A stretch of DNA of 64,000 bases from CAYNJG01 sp965216885. Lineage in GTDB: Bacteria > Planctomycetota > Planctomycetia > Pirellulales > Pirellulaceae. Made by a program: the position numbers and the translations under genes. The stretch lies in the NCBI GenBank assembly GCA_965216885.1, contig OZ244209.1:4836001-4900000 (forward strand). Direction: 5' to 3'. Below the pieces are notes generated by a model. The model saw nothing but the letters and a program-made list of their open reading frames with translations. It did no database searches and had not been told where the DNA came from. Below, in pieces: positions 53,586-63,042 of this stretch; position 1 is the first letter of the stretch, and each line of letters opens with the position of its first letter.

Positions 53586-54569
53586 ATGGATTTGCTGCCG
53601 GCATTACACCAAAACGTCCTTTCGAACAACAACGACAAGGGGCTACCAGCGATTGTCGTTCGCGCAGGAGTGGCGGCCGAACGCGCGTGGGACGACTTCT
53701 TTGTCGGCATGGTCGCCAACGACCTAACCAGGATAGCCTACGCTCGCGCTGTCCGTCGATTTCTCATGTCTCCGAGGTTCGCGGACAAGCTGCTACACGA
53801 AATAACCGCCGCGGACGTGGGGGAATATCTGCGACGGCTCGACGGGAGCTTGTCAAAAAAGAAGCAACATCACTCTGCCCTGCGTCGTTTCTTCAGCGTA
53901 CTCGTCGAGAGGCATCTTTGTCTTATCAACCCCGCTCTGGTGGCTCGAACCGAGCGCATGGAAGTCAGCGAGGGGAAAACTCCGGAGATCAGCGCGGCAC
54001 AATCACGCCTACTAATGGCTGCAATCGACGTTGAGACGCGAATCGGGATTCGGGACCGCGCAATCATTGGGATCCTGATGTGGACGGGTGTTCGTGCCGG
54101 GAGCATTGCAAGGTTGCGTCGATCGGATTACTACCAAGTTGGTGAACAATGGATGCTGCGATTCGACGAAAAGCGGCGACGAAGCCGCGAAATTCCTGTG
54201 CGCTGCGACTTGAGTGCCTTTCTTCGTGCCTACGTTGATGCATCAGATATGACCGATGCGCCAAAAGAAGCCGATCTGTTTTTGACCTGTTCTGGGAAGT
54301 CCGATCGATTCACTGGGAATGCAATGAATGGGCATGACATCTGCCGAATGGTGAAACGCTACATTCGCAGAGCCGAATTGCCAAATAATCTGTCGCCACA
54401 TTCGTTTAGGGTTGCCGTTGCGACCGATCTCTTGGATCAAGGCGTTCCGCTGGCTGACGTGCAGTATCTTCTGGGCCACGCCGACCCCCGGACAACCCGT
54501 CTCTATGATCGCCGTCAGAAGCAGGTGACGCGAAATATTGTGGAACGGATACGACTCGGAGCGGCGTAA
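53586..54569 (+). CDS. Tyrosine recombinase/integrase
   Basis: A protein of 327 residues. The N-terminal SAM-like core-binding domain includes LTRIAYARAVRRFLM and ADVGEYLRRLDGSLSKKKQHHSALRRFFSVLVE. The catalytic domain has the first Arg in WTGVRAGSIARLRRSD, then HSFRVAVATDLLDQG, LLGHADPRTTRLY with the nucleophile Tyr. All catalytic positions look present, so it should be active. ATG 53586 is chosen; the frame is open from a TTG at 53568. It marks the metal-resistance region as possibly mobile. I could not identify attachment repeats. Confidence 0.92.
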   Translation: MDLLPALHQNVLSNNNDKGLPAIVVRAGVAAERAWDDFFVGMVANDLTRIAYARAVRRFLMSPRFADKLLHEITAADVGEYLRRLDGSLSKKKQHHSALRRFFSVLVERHLCLINPALVARTERMEVSEGKTPEISAAQSRLLMAAIDVETRIGIRDRAIIGILMWTGVRAGSIARLRRSDYYQVGEQWMLRFDEKRRRSREIPVRCDLSAFLRAYVDASDMTDAPKEADLFLTCSGKSDRFTGNAMNGHDICRMVKRYIRRAELPNNLSPHSFRVAVATDLLDQGVPLADVQYLLGHADPRTTRLYDRRQKQVTRNIVERIRLGAA

Positions 54570-54593
54570 ACTCCCACGTCACGGCTGTTTTGC

Positions 54594-54860
54594 TCAGCTG
54601 TCGTCCAACGTTGGGAGAATAGAACCCCCATGAATCGAATACTCTTGAAGTGCCTGTAACGCGAGTTGACTCTCGCCCCGGTTGGTTTGTCGTTCTATGA
54701 ATTCAGCAGCTTCTTCCGGAATCACGGCCCAACAGCACAAGCGATCGTATGGCCTCCTTCGGTACAGACGCCGTTGAAGAAACCTGAGTAGGTGATTGTT
54801 TTCACTGTAGAGGGCTTGCAGCCCGTGAGCCGTAATGATGCCAACATAGGATCGATTCAT
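54594..54860 (-). CDS. Hypothetical small protein
   Basis: A protein of 88 residues beginning MNRSYVGIITAHGLQALYSE. The composition is that of a folded cytosolic protein: strand-like IITAHG, a basic helix LLRFLQRRLYRRRPYD, then a WAVIPEEAAEFIE helix. No family is recognised. It converges with the integrase gene (24 bp apart). It could be an old chromosomal gene at the junction, but it could also be a spurious frame. Confidence 0.5.
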   Translation of the reverse strand: MNRSYVGIITAHGLQALYSENNHLLRFLQRRLYRRRPYDRLCCWAVIPEEAAEFIERQTNRGESQLALQALQEYSIHGGSILPTLDDS

Positions 54861-55055
54861 ATATGAGACATAGCACATGGAAAGTTCAAATGTAAAGCTC
54901 TGTGAGCAACGACGGCGGTTTTCGGGCGAACGGAAACGAGCGGAAGGTAGTCGTCACCAATCGCTCGCTTCTTGTAGAGGCAGATCGCATCACTCAGAAT
55001 GTGCACTGACTTCTCAATTGACATGACCATGTAATTCCCCGCAACGAGTCCACCG

Positions 55056-55613
55056 ATGTCTGAACCGGCGCAAAACGTGGCGACCCTTCTAAAGGAATCG
55101 TCCTTGGGTAGCGGCCCCGCCAAGAAGGCACTGGACTCTGAGTTGTACGTCGAACTTCGTCGGCTAGCTGAGGGTGCTATGCGAAGCGAACGACGTGAGC
55201 ACACATTGCAGCCGACTGCTCTCGTGCACGAGGCTTTCATGCGACTGTTAAAGGATCAGGCAGTGGACACCGATCATCGCAGTCATTTTCTCGCCGCAAG
55301 TGCGGTGGTGATGCGCAGGATTTTGGTTGACCACGCGCGTGGTAGATTGGCTCAAAAACGTGGCGGTGGGGAGCGCCGAGTACCGCTTGCGATTGATCCG
55401 GTCCAGCCAGGGTTAGACATCCTCGATGTTCATGAGTCGCTGCAGGAACTCGCATTGCAAAACCCGCGCGCCGCCGATGTGGTTGAAAAGAAGTTCTTCG
55501 GCGGCATGAACTATGCCGAGATTGGCGAACAACTGGGAGTATCGAGCCGAACAGTTCAGGAGGATTGGAAATTCGCAAAGGCTTGGCTGTACCGAGCGAT
55601 GGATCAATCCTAG
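55056..55613 (+). CDS. ECF-like sigma factor of the type paired with protein kinases
   Basis: A protein of 185 residues of the planctomycete/acidobacterial Sig-70_X6 type: LYVELRRLAEGAMRSERREHTLQPTALVHEAFMRL, then AVVMRRILVDHARGRLAQKRG, and region 4 VVEKKFFGGMNYAEIGEQLGVSSRTVQEDW. The downstream gene is a Ser/Thr kinase with a 13-bp gap, the standard pairing for this sigma class. Regulation through phosphorylation by that kinase is inferred. Confidence 0.92.
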   Translation: MSEPAQNVATLLKESSLGSGPAKKALDSELYVELRRLAEGAMRSERREHTLQPTALVHEAFMRLLKDQAVDTDHRSHFLAASAVVMRRILVDHARGRLAQKRGGGERRVPLAIDPVQPGLDILDVHESLQELALQNPRAADVVEKKFFGGMNYAEIGEQLGVSSRTVQEDWKFAKAWLYRAMDQS

Positions 55614-55626
55614 GGAGCTGATATTC

Positions 55627-58248
55627 ATGAGCGCGGACGGACGAGCCGATCAGATTCAACGGCTGTTTCTTGAAGTAACTCGGTTGCCCGTCGATGAGCG
55701 AGAACCTTGGTTACGAAGAAACTGCGAGGATGACCAACTTCTTGGTGAGGTGCGATCGCTCTTACGATACGACAACCTCGCTCACGATCCATTCGAATCG
55801 GGGTTAGCTTTCGCGGCTGATATGTTGGAGCCGAAGACGCAGAATCATCAGCCGCTACCTGATGTAGACGGCTACGAAGTCCTGCGAGAAATCGGCACTG
55901 GTGGCCAGGCCGTTGTGTATGAAGCCATCCAAAAGTCGACGACACAACACGTGGCGTTGAAGATGTTGCGTTGGGGGAAAGTCGCGTCGAGTGAGGAGCG
56001 AGAGAGACTGCAACGCGAAATGTTGATCCTTGCAAGGCTGAGTCACCCAGGAATAGTGTCCATCATTGATAGTGGCGAGAGCGACAGTGGCGTATTCTTC
56101 ATTGCAACGGAGTTTGTCGATGGCCCCACTCTAGACGAAACGTACTGTCCTACCACCGACAAGTCGCGCGTCCATGGAATGTCACCGGACGTCAATCTCG
56201 AAAGCGCGCTACAAGTCTTTGTCAAAATTTGCAAGGCAGTCGATGCCGCTCACCGCGCCGGTGTTGTACACCGAGACCTGAAGCCGTCCAACATTCTGCT
56301 GGATGACCAAGGCGAGCCTCATGTACTTGATTTTGGGTTGGCTAAGCCGGGGCTTCGGGACTGGATCGACCCCGTTGTGGCTCAGGAGCTCACAATCAGC
56401 GGGCAGTTCATGGGCTCGCTGCCATGGGCAAGCCCGGAACAAGCGGAAGGCAAGAAGCTCGATGCCCGTTCCGATATCTATTCGTTGGGTGTCATTCTCT
56501 ACCAACTCGTTTCGGGAGGGGAGTTTCCCTACGACGTGTCGGGCAGCATGAGTGACGTTATTACACAAATCATTCACGGGGATCCAACTCCTCTGGATCA
56601 ACTAGCTTCTGATGGAAAGGAGGCTCAAGCGAAACTAAGAGCGAGTTTGGTGGATCAGAGTCTGAATGCGGTCGTGATGAAAGCGCTTGCCAAGTCACCC
56701 GACGACCGCTACCAATCGGCGAGGGAGTTTTCAGAGGCGGTTGGTCGGTACTCAGTTGGCAGTGTCCACGTTGAACATCCCAATCAGCTTGCCGAACGAC
56801 GAAGTTCGCAGAACTTGTTCATAGCCGTTGCCGTTGGACTTTCCGTCGTCGCGTGCTTGGCCGCGTTTCTGAATCCGCTATCGAAAACTGACAGAGTCGC
56901 CAATGAATTCTCTGTAACGCCGCCAGCCGATACCACCACGGTCCCGCTGGAATGGAAATCATTTGAGGACGAATGGACTCGGCTTGCAGACGATGATTCG
57001 GTCACAAAGATGGCTGATGCTTGGCGGTTGCGAGATTGCGAAGTCGCTTTCCCAGAGGTGCGGTCGAAGGTGCTGCTGGTAAGGACTGTTTTTCGTCGAT
57101 ATTCCGACGATTCGTTTACCATGCGACTTCGATCTCGGGATGACACGGAAATTAGCATTGAAGTTGTTCGCGGCCGTGATGGCACCGATGAGATCAGGCT
57201 TCGAATATCAGGTTTGGGATTTATTCGTTCGGCAAGCCGATGCACGTCCGAGTTGGGCACGGAATTCGAGATTTCTGTGGCATTGCTGACTGATCGAGTA
57301 ACTCTGCTCCATGAAGGTCAATTACTCATGCAGGTCCATACGAAACCCGGGATTGGACCATGGACCCCTGTGCTTGACGCAAGAGAAGCAGATCTCGATT
57401 GCCTTGCGTTCGAATACTCCATGCCAGTTGCTGTACCTCCACACTTCACCGCTGATCTCGTTGCGAAAGAGACGCCGACCGTTGACTTCATTGTTGCTCA
57501 TGGTGGTGCTGCGCTAAGTCGACGGTCATCGACGAGACTCGAGGACGCTCTTTTTCAGATCACCGAGCTGACGACTGATGGTAGCAAGCTTGGTGAGACA
57601 GTTGCAGCACATGAAGTCGCCAAAATTGCCAAGTGCATCAAGTTGAAGCGGCTCAAGCTCGAAAAGCTGACGGAGGCAGATGAAGCTATCGAGTACATCG
57701 CCGAGCTGAGGAACCTGACTACGGTCGAGATCAATTACAGCCAACTCAACGCCGATTGCTTTCATCACTTTGCGAAACTTGGACAGCTAGAAACATTGGG
57801 ACTCTGGCGAACGGAAGTAAAGGATCCTGATTTTGCGCCTTTGCAGGAACTTGCTTCGCTGACGGAACTCAGGATGGCCTCGATTGAGATAAATGACGCA
57901 GACCTTGAACAACTTACTAAGGCTCCAGCCCTTAGGACAATCGCGGCGATTGGCACTCACGTCACAGGGCGGGGATTCGCAAATCTGATCGATATGAAGA
58001 ACCTGTTTTCCTTGCAATTGACTTCGTCACAAGTTTCGGGAGACGGGGTCCTCTCCCTTTTGCAGCTCCCAGGACTTTGGTCGCTCGATATCAGCGGGAG
58101 TGATTTGTGCGACGAAGACATTCCCAATCTTGCTAAGCTGACAGACTTGTCCCATCTGGCAATCAAGAACACTCGAATGACAACTGAGGGCATCGAACGC
58201 CTTCGGGTAGCTTTGCCAGATTGTAAGATCATCGCTGAAGACGGCTAA
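55627..58248 (+). CDS. Membrane Ser/Thr protein kinase with leucine-rich repeats
   Basis: A protein of 873 residues. A short helical N-terminus (1-65) resembles the kinases paired with this sigma class. The kinase domain (about 83-345) has the Gly loop IGTGGQAVVYEA, K112, HRDLKPSN with D217, and DFG with D235. The motif GSLPWASPEQ is normal, so it should be active. A TM helix (about 396-416) leads to an exterior part with a lectin-like segment (about 430-600). Seven to eight leucine-rich repeats follow to the end (LKRLKLEKLTEADE.., LRNLTTVEINYS..). ATG 55627 has GGAG upstream. Confidence 0.92.
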   Translation: MSADGRADQIQRLFLEVTRLPVDEREPWLRRNCEDDQLLGEVRSLLRYDNLAHDPFESGLAFAADMLEPKTQNHQPLPDVDGYEVLREIGTGGQAVVYEAIQKSTTQHVALKMLRWGKVASSEERERLQREMLILARLSHPGIVSIIDSGESDSGVFFIATEFVDGPTLDETYCPTTDKSRVHGMSPDVNLESALQVFVKICKAVDAAHRAGVVHRDLKPSNILLDDQGEPHVLDFGLAKPGLRDWIDPVVAQELTISGQFMGSLPWASPEQAEGKKLDARSDIYSLGVILYQLVSGGEFPYDVSGSMSDVITQIIHGDPTPLDQLASDGKEAQAKLRASLVDQSLNAVVMKALAKSPDDRYQSAREFSEAVGRYSVGSVHVEHPNQLAERRSSQNLFIAVAVGLSVVACLAAFLNPLSKTDRVANEFSVTPPADTTTVPLEWKSFEDEWTRLADDDSVTKMADAWRLRDCEVAFPEVRSKVLLVRTVFRRYSDDSFTMRLRSRDDTEISIEVVRGRDGTDEIRLRISGLGFIRSASRCTSELGTEFEISVALLTDRVTLLHEGQLLMQVHTKPGIGPWTPVLDAREADLDCLAFEYSMPVAVPPHFTADLVAKETPTVDFIVAHGGAALSRRSSTRLEDALFQITELTTDGSKLGETVAAHEVAKIAKCIKLKRLKLEKLTEADEAIEYIAELRNLTTVEINYSQLNADCFHHFAKLGQLETLGLWRTEVKDPDFAPLQELASLTELRMASIEINDADLEQLTKAPALRTIAAIGTHVTGRGFANLIDMKNLFSLQLTSSQVSGDGVLSLLQLPGLWSLDISGSDLCDEDIPNLAKLTDLSHLAIKNTRMTTEGIERLRVALPDCKIIAEDG

Positions 58249-58477
58249 TAATCGGGGCATTCTGTCCTCAGTGAAGAGTTTTTTGAAAAACGACTTCCGT
58301 TTAACCTGCCCGTTCTCGCCACTCTCTCTGACGGCAGCCATCAGCCAGGTTCTTCCCTGACCGAACTTGCGCTCGCCTCATCACCAACTGGGCGCATCGT
58401 GTTGAGCTCCCACAAATCTTTCATTGCATCGATCGTTGGTGACGTTTCGTCCATTCGCTCATTGAAAGGAGCAAAAC

Positions 58478-59701
58478 ATGAAGACATTGTGCTTAGCACT
58501 CGTAGTCGCCGCATATATGGCACCGAGTGCAGTGGGGCGTGAGCCTCAAATTGGAGATTCAGTGATCGTCGTTAGCGATCGAGCGGAAGTGAAGTCAAAA
58601 GAAGGTTCACTCGGGATCGTTCCCAGAGGAAGTCAATTCTCGGTCAAGCAAAAGAGCGGACCGTGGCTGCTAGGGCTCTTCCAAATCGAGGGACGACGTG
58701 TGTTTGGATGGATGCATCCATCATCCGTCCATGTCCTCGAACCCGACATCACACAGCTGCCTGCTCATGAGTTCACATGGCACAATTTGCTATTGGCACG
58801 CGACAAAGTCGATGACCATTTCACGTTGGCGGATCACGTTGACGACTACATGAAATCGGTTCGATCTAATGTCTGGGAGCAGAACCGGAACGACGAATTC
58901 CAACTGCAGAAGCGGCGTATTGAGACGTTGGCAATCGTAAACAAGCGTGTGGCGGAGTTTGACATCGAACGGGATTTCATCCTCAAGACGCACCTCACGT
59001 TTGACTCGTATGACTTCGAGAAGGGCATGTTTCCAATCAAGGAAGCGACGGATTCTCACTATTGGTACGAATACAATAGTGGGTATTCAGACGACCTGCC
59101 AAATCAGTTGGAGGTGTATCTGAAAGATCCAAAAATGATCAGCGGTATACCCATGGAGGCCACCGCAGCCGAACGTTTTGTGGCAGTGAGGAAAAGTAGT
59201 TACGGGTCGGTTAACCGACGGGTTTACGCCAACATCCGGCTGCGAATCACGGGAATTCGCAGCTCCGGCGGACTGGAGGCAGAGGTTCGTTGGGCACAGT
59301 TCTTCGGCAATAAGAATCGAACCCAATTGGTTTTTGAAACCCCCAGGTCACCGGTCGAGTTCGACGCCGATGCTGAAGAAGCTATGCCCGCAGAGTCCGG
59401 GGCCCAGGCAACCGTAGCCAAACAGCCTAGCAAACCGAAAGTCAATCCAGCTAGAGTGGAACGTGTTGGGGCAGCGACTCAACCGTCGACAGCAAAACCA
59501 GTGTTACCATCGGCTCATGCTCCCGACGTGCCGACAGTGAAGGCAACTTCTCTTCCAACCGCATACCCGATTGCACAGTCAACGGCGCCTCCTGCAACGC
59601 ATTCAACAGCGTTTCCGATCGTTCATTCGACAGTGTTTCCGTCCGCTCGGACTACTGCACAACCCTTCACGCAACAGCCATTCCAACAAGGGCAATCGTG
59701 A
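58478..59701 (+). CDS. Exported protein with SH3-like domain and Pro/Thr-rich tail
   Basis: A protein of 407 residues with a signal peptide (LVVAAYMAPSAVG). Residues about 25-90 look like a bacterial SH3 domain (IGDSVIVVSDRAEVKS..GWMHPSSVHVLEPD). The middle part has helices and strands I cannot name (HFTLADHVDDYMKSVRS.., RRVYANIRLRITGIRSSGG). The last 90 residues are low-complexity Ala/Thr/Pro/Ser with repeated HSTAF and HSTVF units. AAAGGAG lies 7 nt upstream of the ATG. It is a probable cell-envelope protein; the function is not known. Confidence 0.72.
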   Translation: MKTLCLALVVAAYMAPSAVGREPQIGDSVIVVSDRAEVKSKEGSLGIVPRGSQFSVKQKSGPWLLGLFQIEGRRVFGWMHPSSVHVLEPDITQLPAHEFTWHNLLLARDKVDDHFTLADHVDDYMKSVRSNVWEQNRNDEFQLQKRRIETLAIVNKRVAEFDIERDFILKTHLTFDSYDFEKGMFPIKEATDSHYWYEYNSGYSDDLPNQLEVYLKDPKMISGIPMEATAAERFVAVRKSSYGSVNRRVYANIRLRITGIRSSGGLEAEVRWAQFFGNKNRTQLVFETPRSPVEFDADAEEAMPAESGAQATVAKQPSKPKVNPARVERVGAATQPSTAKPVLPSAHAPDVPTVKATSLPTAYPIAQSTAPPATHSTAFPIVHSTVFPSARTTAQPFTQQPFQQGQS

Positions 59702-59923
59702 CGGAGTCAGAATGGCACCGCAGTCTGCGGTGGAAACGTGAATCAGTTTCCAGTTCAAGGAACTCTCAGATCCACGATTAGAAACGAAGCCATCCGGCAA
59801 ATTCGGCGGCTCGCTTTCTGACGCGTCTCATAGTTAAAGCGACGCTCAGTGCGTGATGCGGTGACGCATCGCGCATTTGAGTGTCATTACACCTCGATCC
59901 ATTAAACGAAGGCTAAATGAACC

Positions 59924-60745
59924 ATGTCTGATCCAAGAATGTCCTTGGCCGCTGAATCTACAGGCCCGCATCACAACGCGTTTTGTCGATCAGAGGATGA
60001 TATCGCGCTTCCAACTATCGAATCAGCTACCAATCAGAACTCTAAGTCCGCTGGCCGCGTGCCCAGAAGCAGTAATGGGTGGGTCTCTCTAATCGGCGCT
60101 GCGGCTGTCGCGGCCGGACTTCTTCTGGGGAGTATCGGCCCGTGGTCGACCGGCACTGATGAATCCCAGCATCCACATTGGCAACGCGTTCAAGCCGCGA
60201 CCGACGCGTCCACTCCTAGTTCCAACGCACTCACCAAAGTTACTGCCGGCGAGGTGTCTTCTACCGCTAACATCAGCGTCACCAGCGTGGATGCCAATCG
60301 AAGCGCGACACAACGAATAAGGCTGGCATTGATGCGGAATGACCTCACTGCTGCCAATGAGGCGCTACAAGCAGCTCAGTCGATTGCGGCGTCTGTTGAT
60401 TCAGACGCCGTGCTTCCGGACCTTGAATCCGATCCAGATTTAGCATCAGCTCTCGAACAAGGTAGGAAGGAGCTGTTTCAAATCGAGCTCTTCGATTGTT
60501 GCCAGGAAGATGGAGACGTCGTTGAAGTCTTCGTAAACGGAAGCCCCTTTGCCACGGTTCCGATCATGAACGCAGGGACGCTGCTCTCGATGCCCCTGTC
60601 ACCCGGTGAAAACACAATCACCATTCAGGGAACGCAGGATGGACGAGGCGGTGTCACATTGTCGTTTCGCACGAGCCGTGGCGATTTCTTCGCGCGTCGC
60701 ATGCGTGTGGGCCAAGCGTATGACCTTGGAGTTACAGTCCAATGA
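59924..60745 (+). CDS. Single-pass membrane protein of unknown function
   Basis: A protein of 273 residues. The N-terminal 50 residues are polar and cytosolic. One TM helix (about 52-72, WVSLIGAAAVAAGLLLGSIG) is followed by a disordered Ser/Thr-rich segment, a helical hairpin (LALMRNDLTAANEALQAAQ) and a C-terminal beta domain (VVEVFVNGSPFATVPIM..GENTITIQGTQDGRGGVTL). That domain suggests an Ig-like binding fold. It may be part of the same unit as the AAA+ genes that follow 139 bp later. No family is recognised. Confidence 0.65.
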   Translation: MSDPRMSLAAESTGPHHNAFCRSEDDIALPTIESATNQNSKSAGRVPRSSNGWVSLIGAAAVAAGLLLGSIGPWSTGTDESQHPHWQRVQAATDASTPSSNALTKVTAGEVSSTANISVTSVDANRSATQRIRLALMRNDLTAANEALQAAQSIAASVDSDAVLPDLESDPDLASALEQGRKELFQIELFDCCQEDGDVVEVFVNGSPFATVPIMNAGTLLSMPLSPGENTITIQGTQDGRGGVTLSFRTSRGDFFARRMRVGQAYDLGVTVQ

Positions 60746-60884
60746 TGAGCCGCCTTAGAGCGACCTTCGTGGCGGTCTGGCAAGACTGCTGGTTCTTTCG
60801 CCTCAATGTGGTGTTCGCCATCGTTGGCCTTTTGCGTGCGTTTGTTTTTTGAAATCCACTTGTGCATCTGGAGTAGTGAGAACC

Positions 60885-62015
60885 ATGGACCGGCGCTTGG
60901 CAACAATACTGCAGACTTTTTCGCTGATAATGTTCGCGTGGTTCGCTTACTCGTGGCTAACCAAAGTGCACTGGATTTTAGGAGCGACATTGTGCGGGTT
61001 CACGCTGTTGAACGCCATGTCCACCTGGGGACTTCGTGAACGATGGCCGGTCTGTGGTCGTGCGGTCGTCGTGCCGCTCGCAAAACGCTACCTACAGTTT
61101 GTGTCTTCCTGCACTGGGCAGCAGATTCCGATGGATTCATCGAAAGACGCTCGTCAAGGGCTTCAACTCCGTTCAAAGCAGGACTTCGACGTGGCAGAGG
61201 AACAGGCCAAACGAATCGTTCGCGGTCACGATGACGCCATCACTCGCACTCTATCGAGGATTCATGAAAACGTGACGTTACGCAAGCGTCACCGCAGGGG
61301 AACAGTTCATGGTCCATTGGCCTCATTCTTGATAATCGGTGATGAGGGAGTCGGAAAGCGTTACTTTTCTCGTGTCCTCGCCAAGCTGCTGTATGGTGAT
61401 GCGGCGATAGACGTAATTGATTGCGAGCAGATATCCGCGTCCGATCTCATTGGCGTCAAAGGATCGGCTGGTGAGCTGGAATCAGTGCGACGAAATCCAC
61501 ATCGGATGCTGTTATTCGAACACGTAGACCGAGCTCCAAACGATGTGGCTCGGATACTCAAACAACTGCTCAACAGTGGCGCATTGCGAGCGACCGGCAC
61601 GGACAACGAGATATCATTCGCGGGCACCGTTGTCGTCTTAACGATTGCGACACCTCCAGACCAAGAAGCGCCTAGGCCTGAAACGGACTGTGATGAGAAG
61701 GTTGTCGAGCAGCTCACCAGTGCGACGGGTATGGACGCCCAACTTTTACACGCAGTGACCGAGCTGATGTACTTTGCCCTGCCAGATGACCTCGTGAAGA
61801 GCGAAGTTGTCACGCTGCTGATGATGAATGAATGCCGTGCCTACCACTTAGACCTCGTTCACGTCGCCCCTGAGGTGGTCGCCACGCAAGTGCTTCGGCT
61901 TCAAGCGGGACAAGGATTCGCAGCGGCGCCTCAGCAAGTGAAGAAACTCTTGCGCAAGCCACTCGTGGCGGCGGCCGAAGGCCAACACAAGACACTTTCA
62001 TTACGTGTTCGCTAA
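60885..62015 (+). CDS. AAA+-like protein with degenerate ATP site and N-terminal TM
   Basis: A protein of 376 residues. Two hydrophobic segments lie in the first 45 residues. From about residue 110 it resembles the second ATPase domain of ClpA/ClpB: IVRGHDDAITRTLSRI, LIIGDEGVGKRYFSRVLA, LLFEHVDRAPNDVARIL. The Walker A Ser/Thr is Arg (G152-K158 then R159), and the Walker B acidic pair is changed to E-H. It probably binds or hydrolyses ATP poorly and acts as a partner of the intact AAA+ protein 28 bp downstream. ATG 60885 is preferred; a TTG-type longer frame starts at 60849. Confidence 0.75.
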   Translation: MDRRLATILQTFSLIMFAWFAYSWLTKVHWILGATLCGFTLLNAMSTWGLRERWPVCGRAVVVPLAKRYLQFVSSCTGQQIPMDSSKDARQGLQLRSKQDFDVAEEQAKRIVRGHDDAITRTLSRIHENVTLRKRHRRGTVHGPLASFLIIGDEGVGKRYFSRVLAKLLYGDAAIDVIDCEQISASDLIGVKGSAGELESVRRNPHRMLLFEHVDRAPNDVARILKQLLNSGALRATGTDNEISFAGTVVVLTIATPPDQEAPRPETDCDEKVVEQLTSATGMDAQLLHAVTELMYFALPDDLVKSEVVTLLMMNECRAYHLDLVHVAPEVVATQVLRLQAGQGFAAAPQQVKKLLRKPLVAAAEGQHKTLSLRVR

Positions 62016-62043
62016 TTCCCTCTGAGAAAGACAAAGCAACATC

Positions 62044-63039
62044 ATGGATCCACTCGATATCACCGACAAAGAGCAACTTCTGTTCATGCTCGCAAGTCGT
62101 CGTCAGGGCAAGGCACGTGTCATCGATGAAGCCGAAATGGGCGTGGCTTTGAAGCGGCGGGTGCAAGGCCAGGACCATATTGTTGATGCCCTAAGTCGCT
62201 TCGTTCGGCTGCAATGGGGCAAGGAACAACGTGGCAAACCGATTGCCAACCTGCTCTTTGTGGGTCCACCGGCAACCGGAAAAACGGAACTTGCTAAGGC
62301 GTTGGCCGAATACCTGTTTGACGACGAAAAGAACATGCTGCGATTTGACTGTAGCGAGTTCACGGGCGCTGAAGGTAAATCGCGGCTGATTGGAACTCCA
62401 ACGGGATATGTGGGTGCATCGCAGGGCGGGCAGCTAACCCGTCCGATGTTCTCGAATGCCCGGCGTTTGATTCTGTTTGATGAAATTGAAAAAGCCTATG
62501 CCGGGGTGTTTGATTTGATGCTGTCGATGATGGGCGAAGGCAGGCTCACAGAGCAAGGGTCAGGAAAAGTAGCGGATTTCACCCAGGCGCTGATTGTCCT
62601 CACCAGTAACGCCGAACACGAAAGCATTGGCAGACTGCTGGAGCAATTCGATGATCCTCACGAGCTGGATACGGCAGTGCGATCCGTACTCAAGGAAGCG
62701 AATACTTTTCGCCCAGAGATCATCAGCCGGTTTGACCACGTCTGCGTGTTCAAACCGCTTGATGAAGAAACACGTGCTCGCATTGCCGGACTCAAGATCA
62801 GCAAGGCTGGTCAAGAGTTTGGCGTCACGATCAAGCGAATCGCACCCGAAATCGTATTCGACATCGTGACGCTTGGTGGCGAAACTCAAGACGCGCGAGA
62901 ACTGACTCGAAAGGTGGATACGAAGCTGGGCGAACTACTCCTGCAGGCGAAATCGCAGGGGTTCGAGTCCGTGGAGATATTCTTAGATGACGAAGGCAAA
63001 CCAACAGTGCGAGAAGCTGAAACTGCGGAGGTAAGCTGA
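62044..63039 (+). CDS. AAA+ ATPase of the ClpA/ClpB class, single domain
   Basis: A protein of 331 residues with one AAA+ module and no N-terminal Clp domain. RRVQGQDHIVDALSRFV opens it, Walker A is VGPPATGKT (K80), Walker B is RLILFDEIEKA, and sensor 1 is ALIVLTSNAE. A second region has NTFRPEIISRFDHV with Arg finger and sensor residues, then a C-terminal lid. Pore loop motif GYVG is visible (TPTGYVGAS). It is likely to remodel or unfold a protein partner. Its operon neighbours (degenerate AAA+ and pseudokinase) suggest a specialised complex rather than general proteolysis. Confidence 0.9.
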   Translation: MDPLDITDKEQLLFMLASRRQGKARVIDEAEMGVALKRRVQGQDHIVDALSRFVRLQWGKEQRGKPIANLLFVGPPATGKTELAKALAEYLFDDEKNMLRFDCSEFTGAEGKSRLIGTPTGYVGASQGGQLTRPMFSNARRLILFDEIEKAYAGVFDLMLSMMGEGRLTEQGSGKVADFTQALIVLTSNAEHESIGRLLEQFDDPHELDTAVRSVLKEANTFRPEIISRFDHVCVFKPLDEETRARIAGLKISKAGQEFGVTIKRIAPEIVFDIVTLGGETQDARELTRKVDTKLGELLLQAKSQGFESVEIFLDDEGKPTVREAETAEVS

Positions 63040-63042
63040 GCC

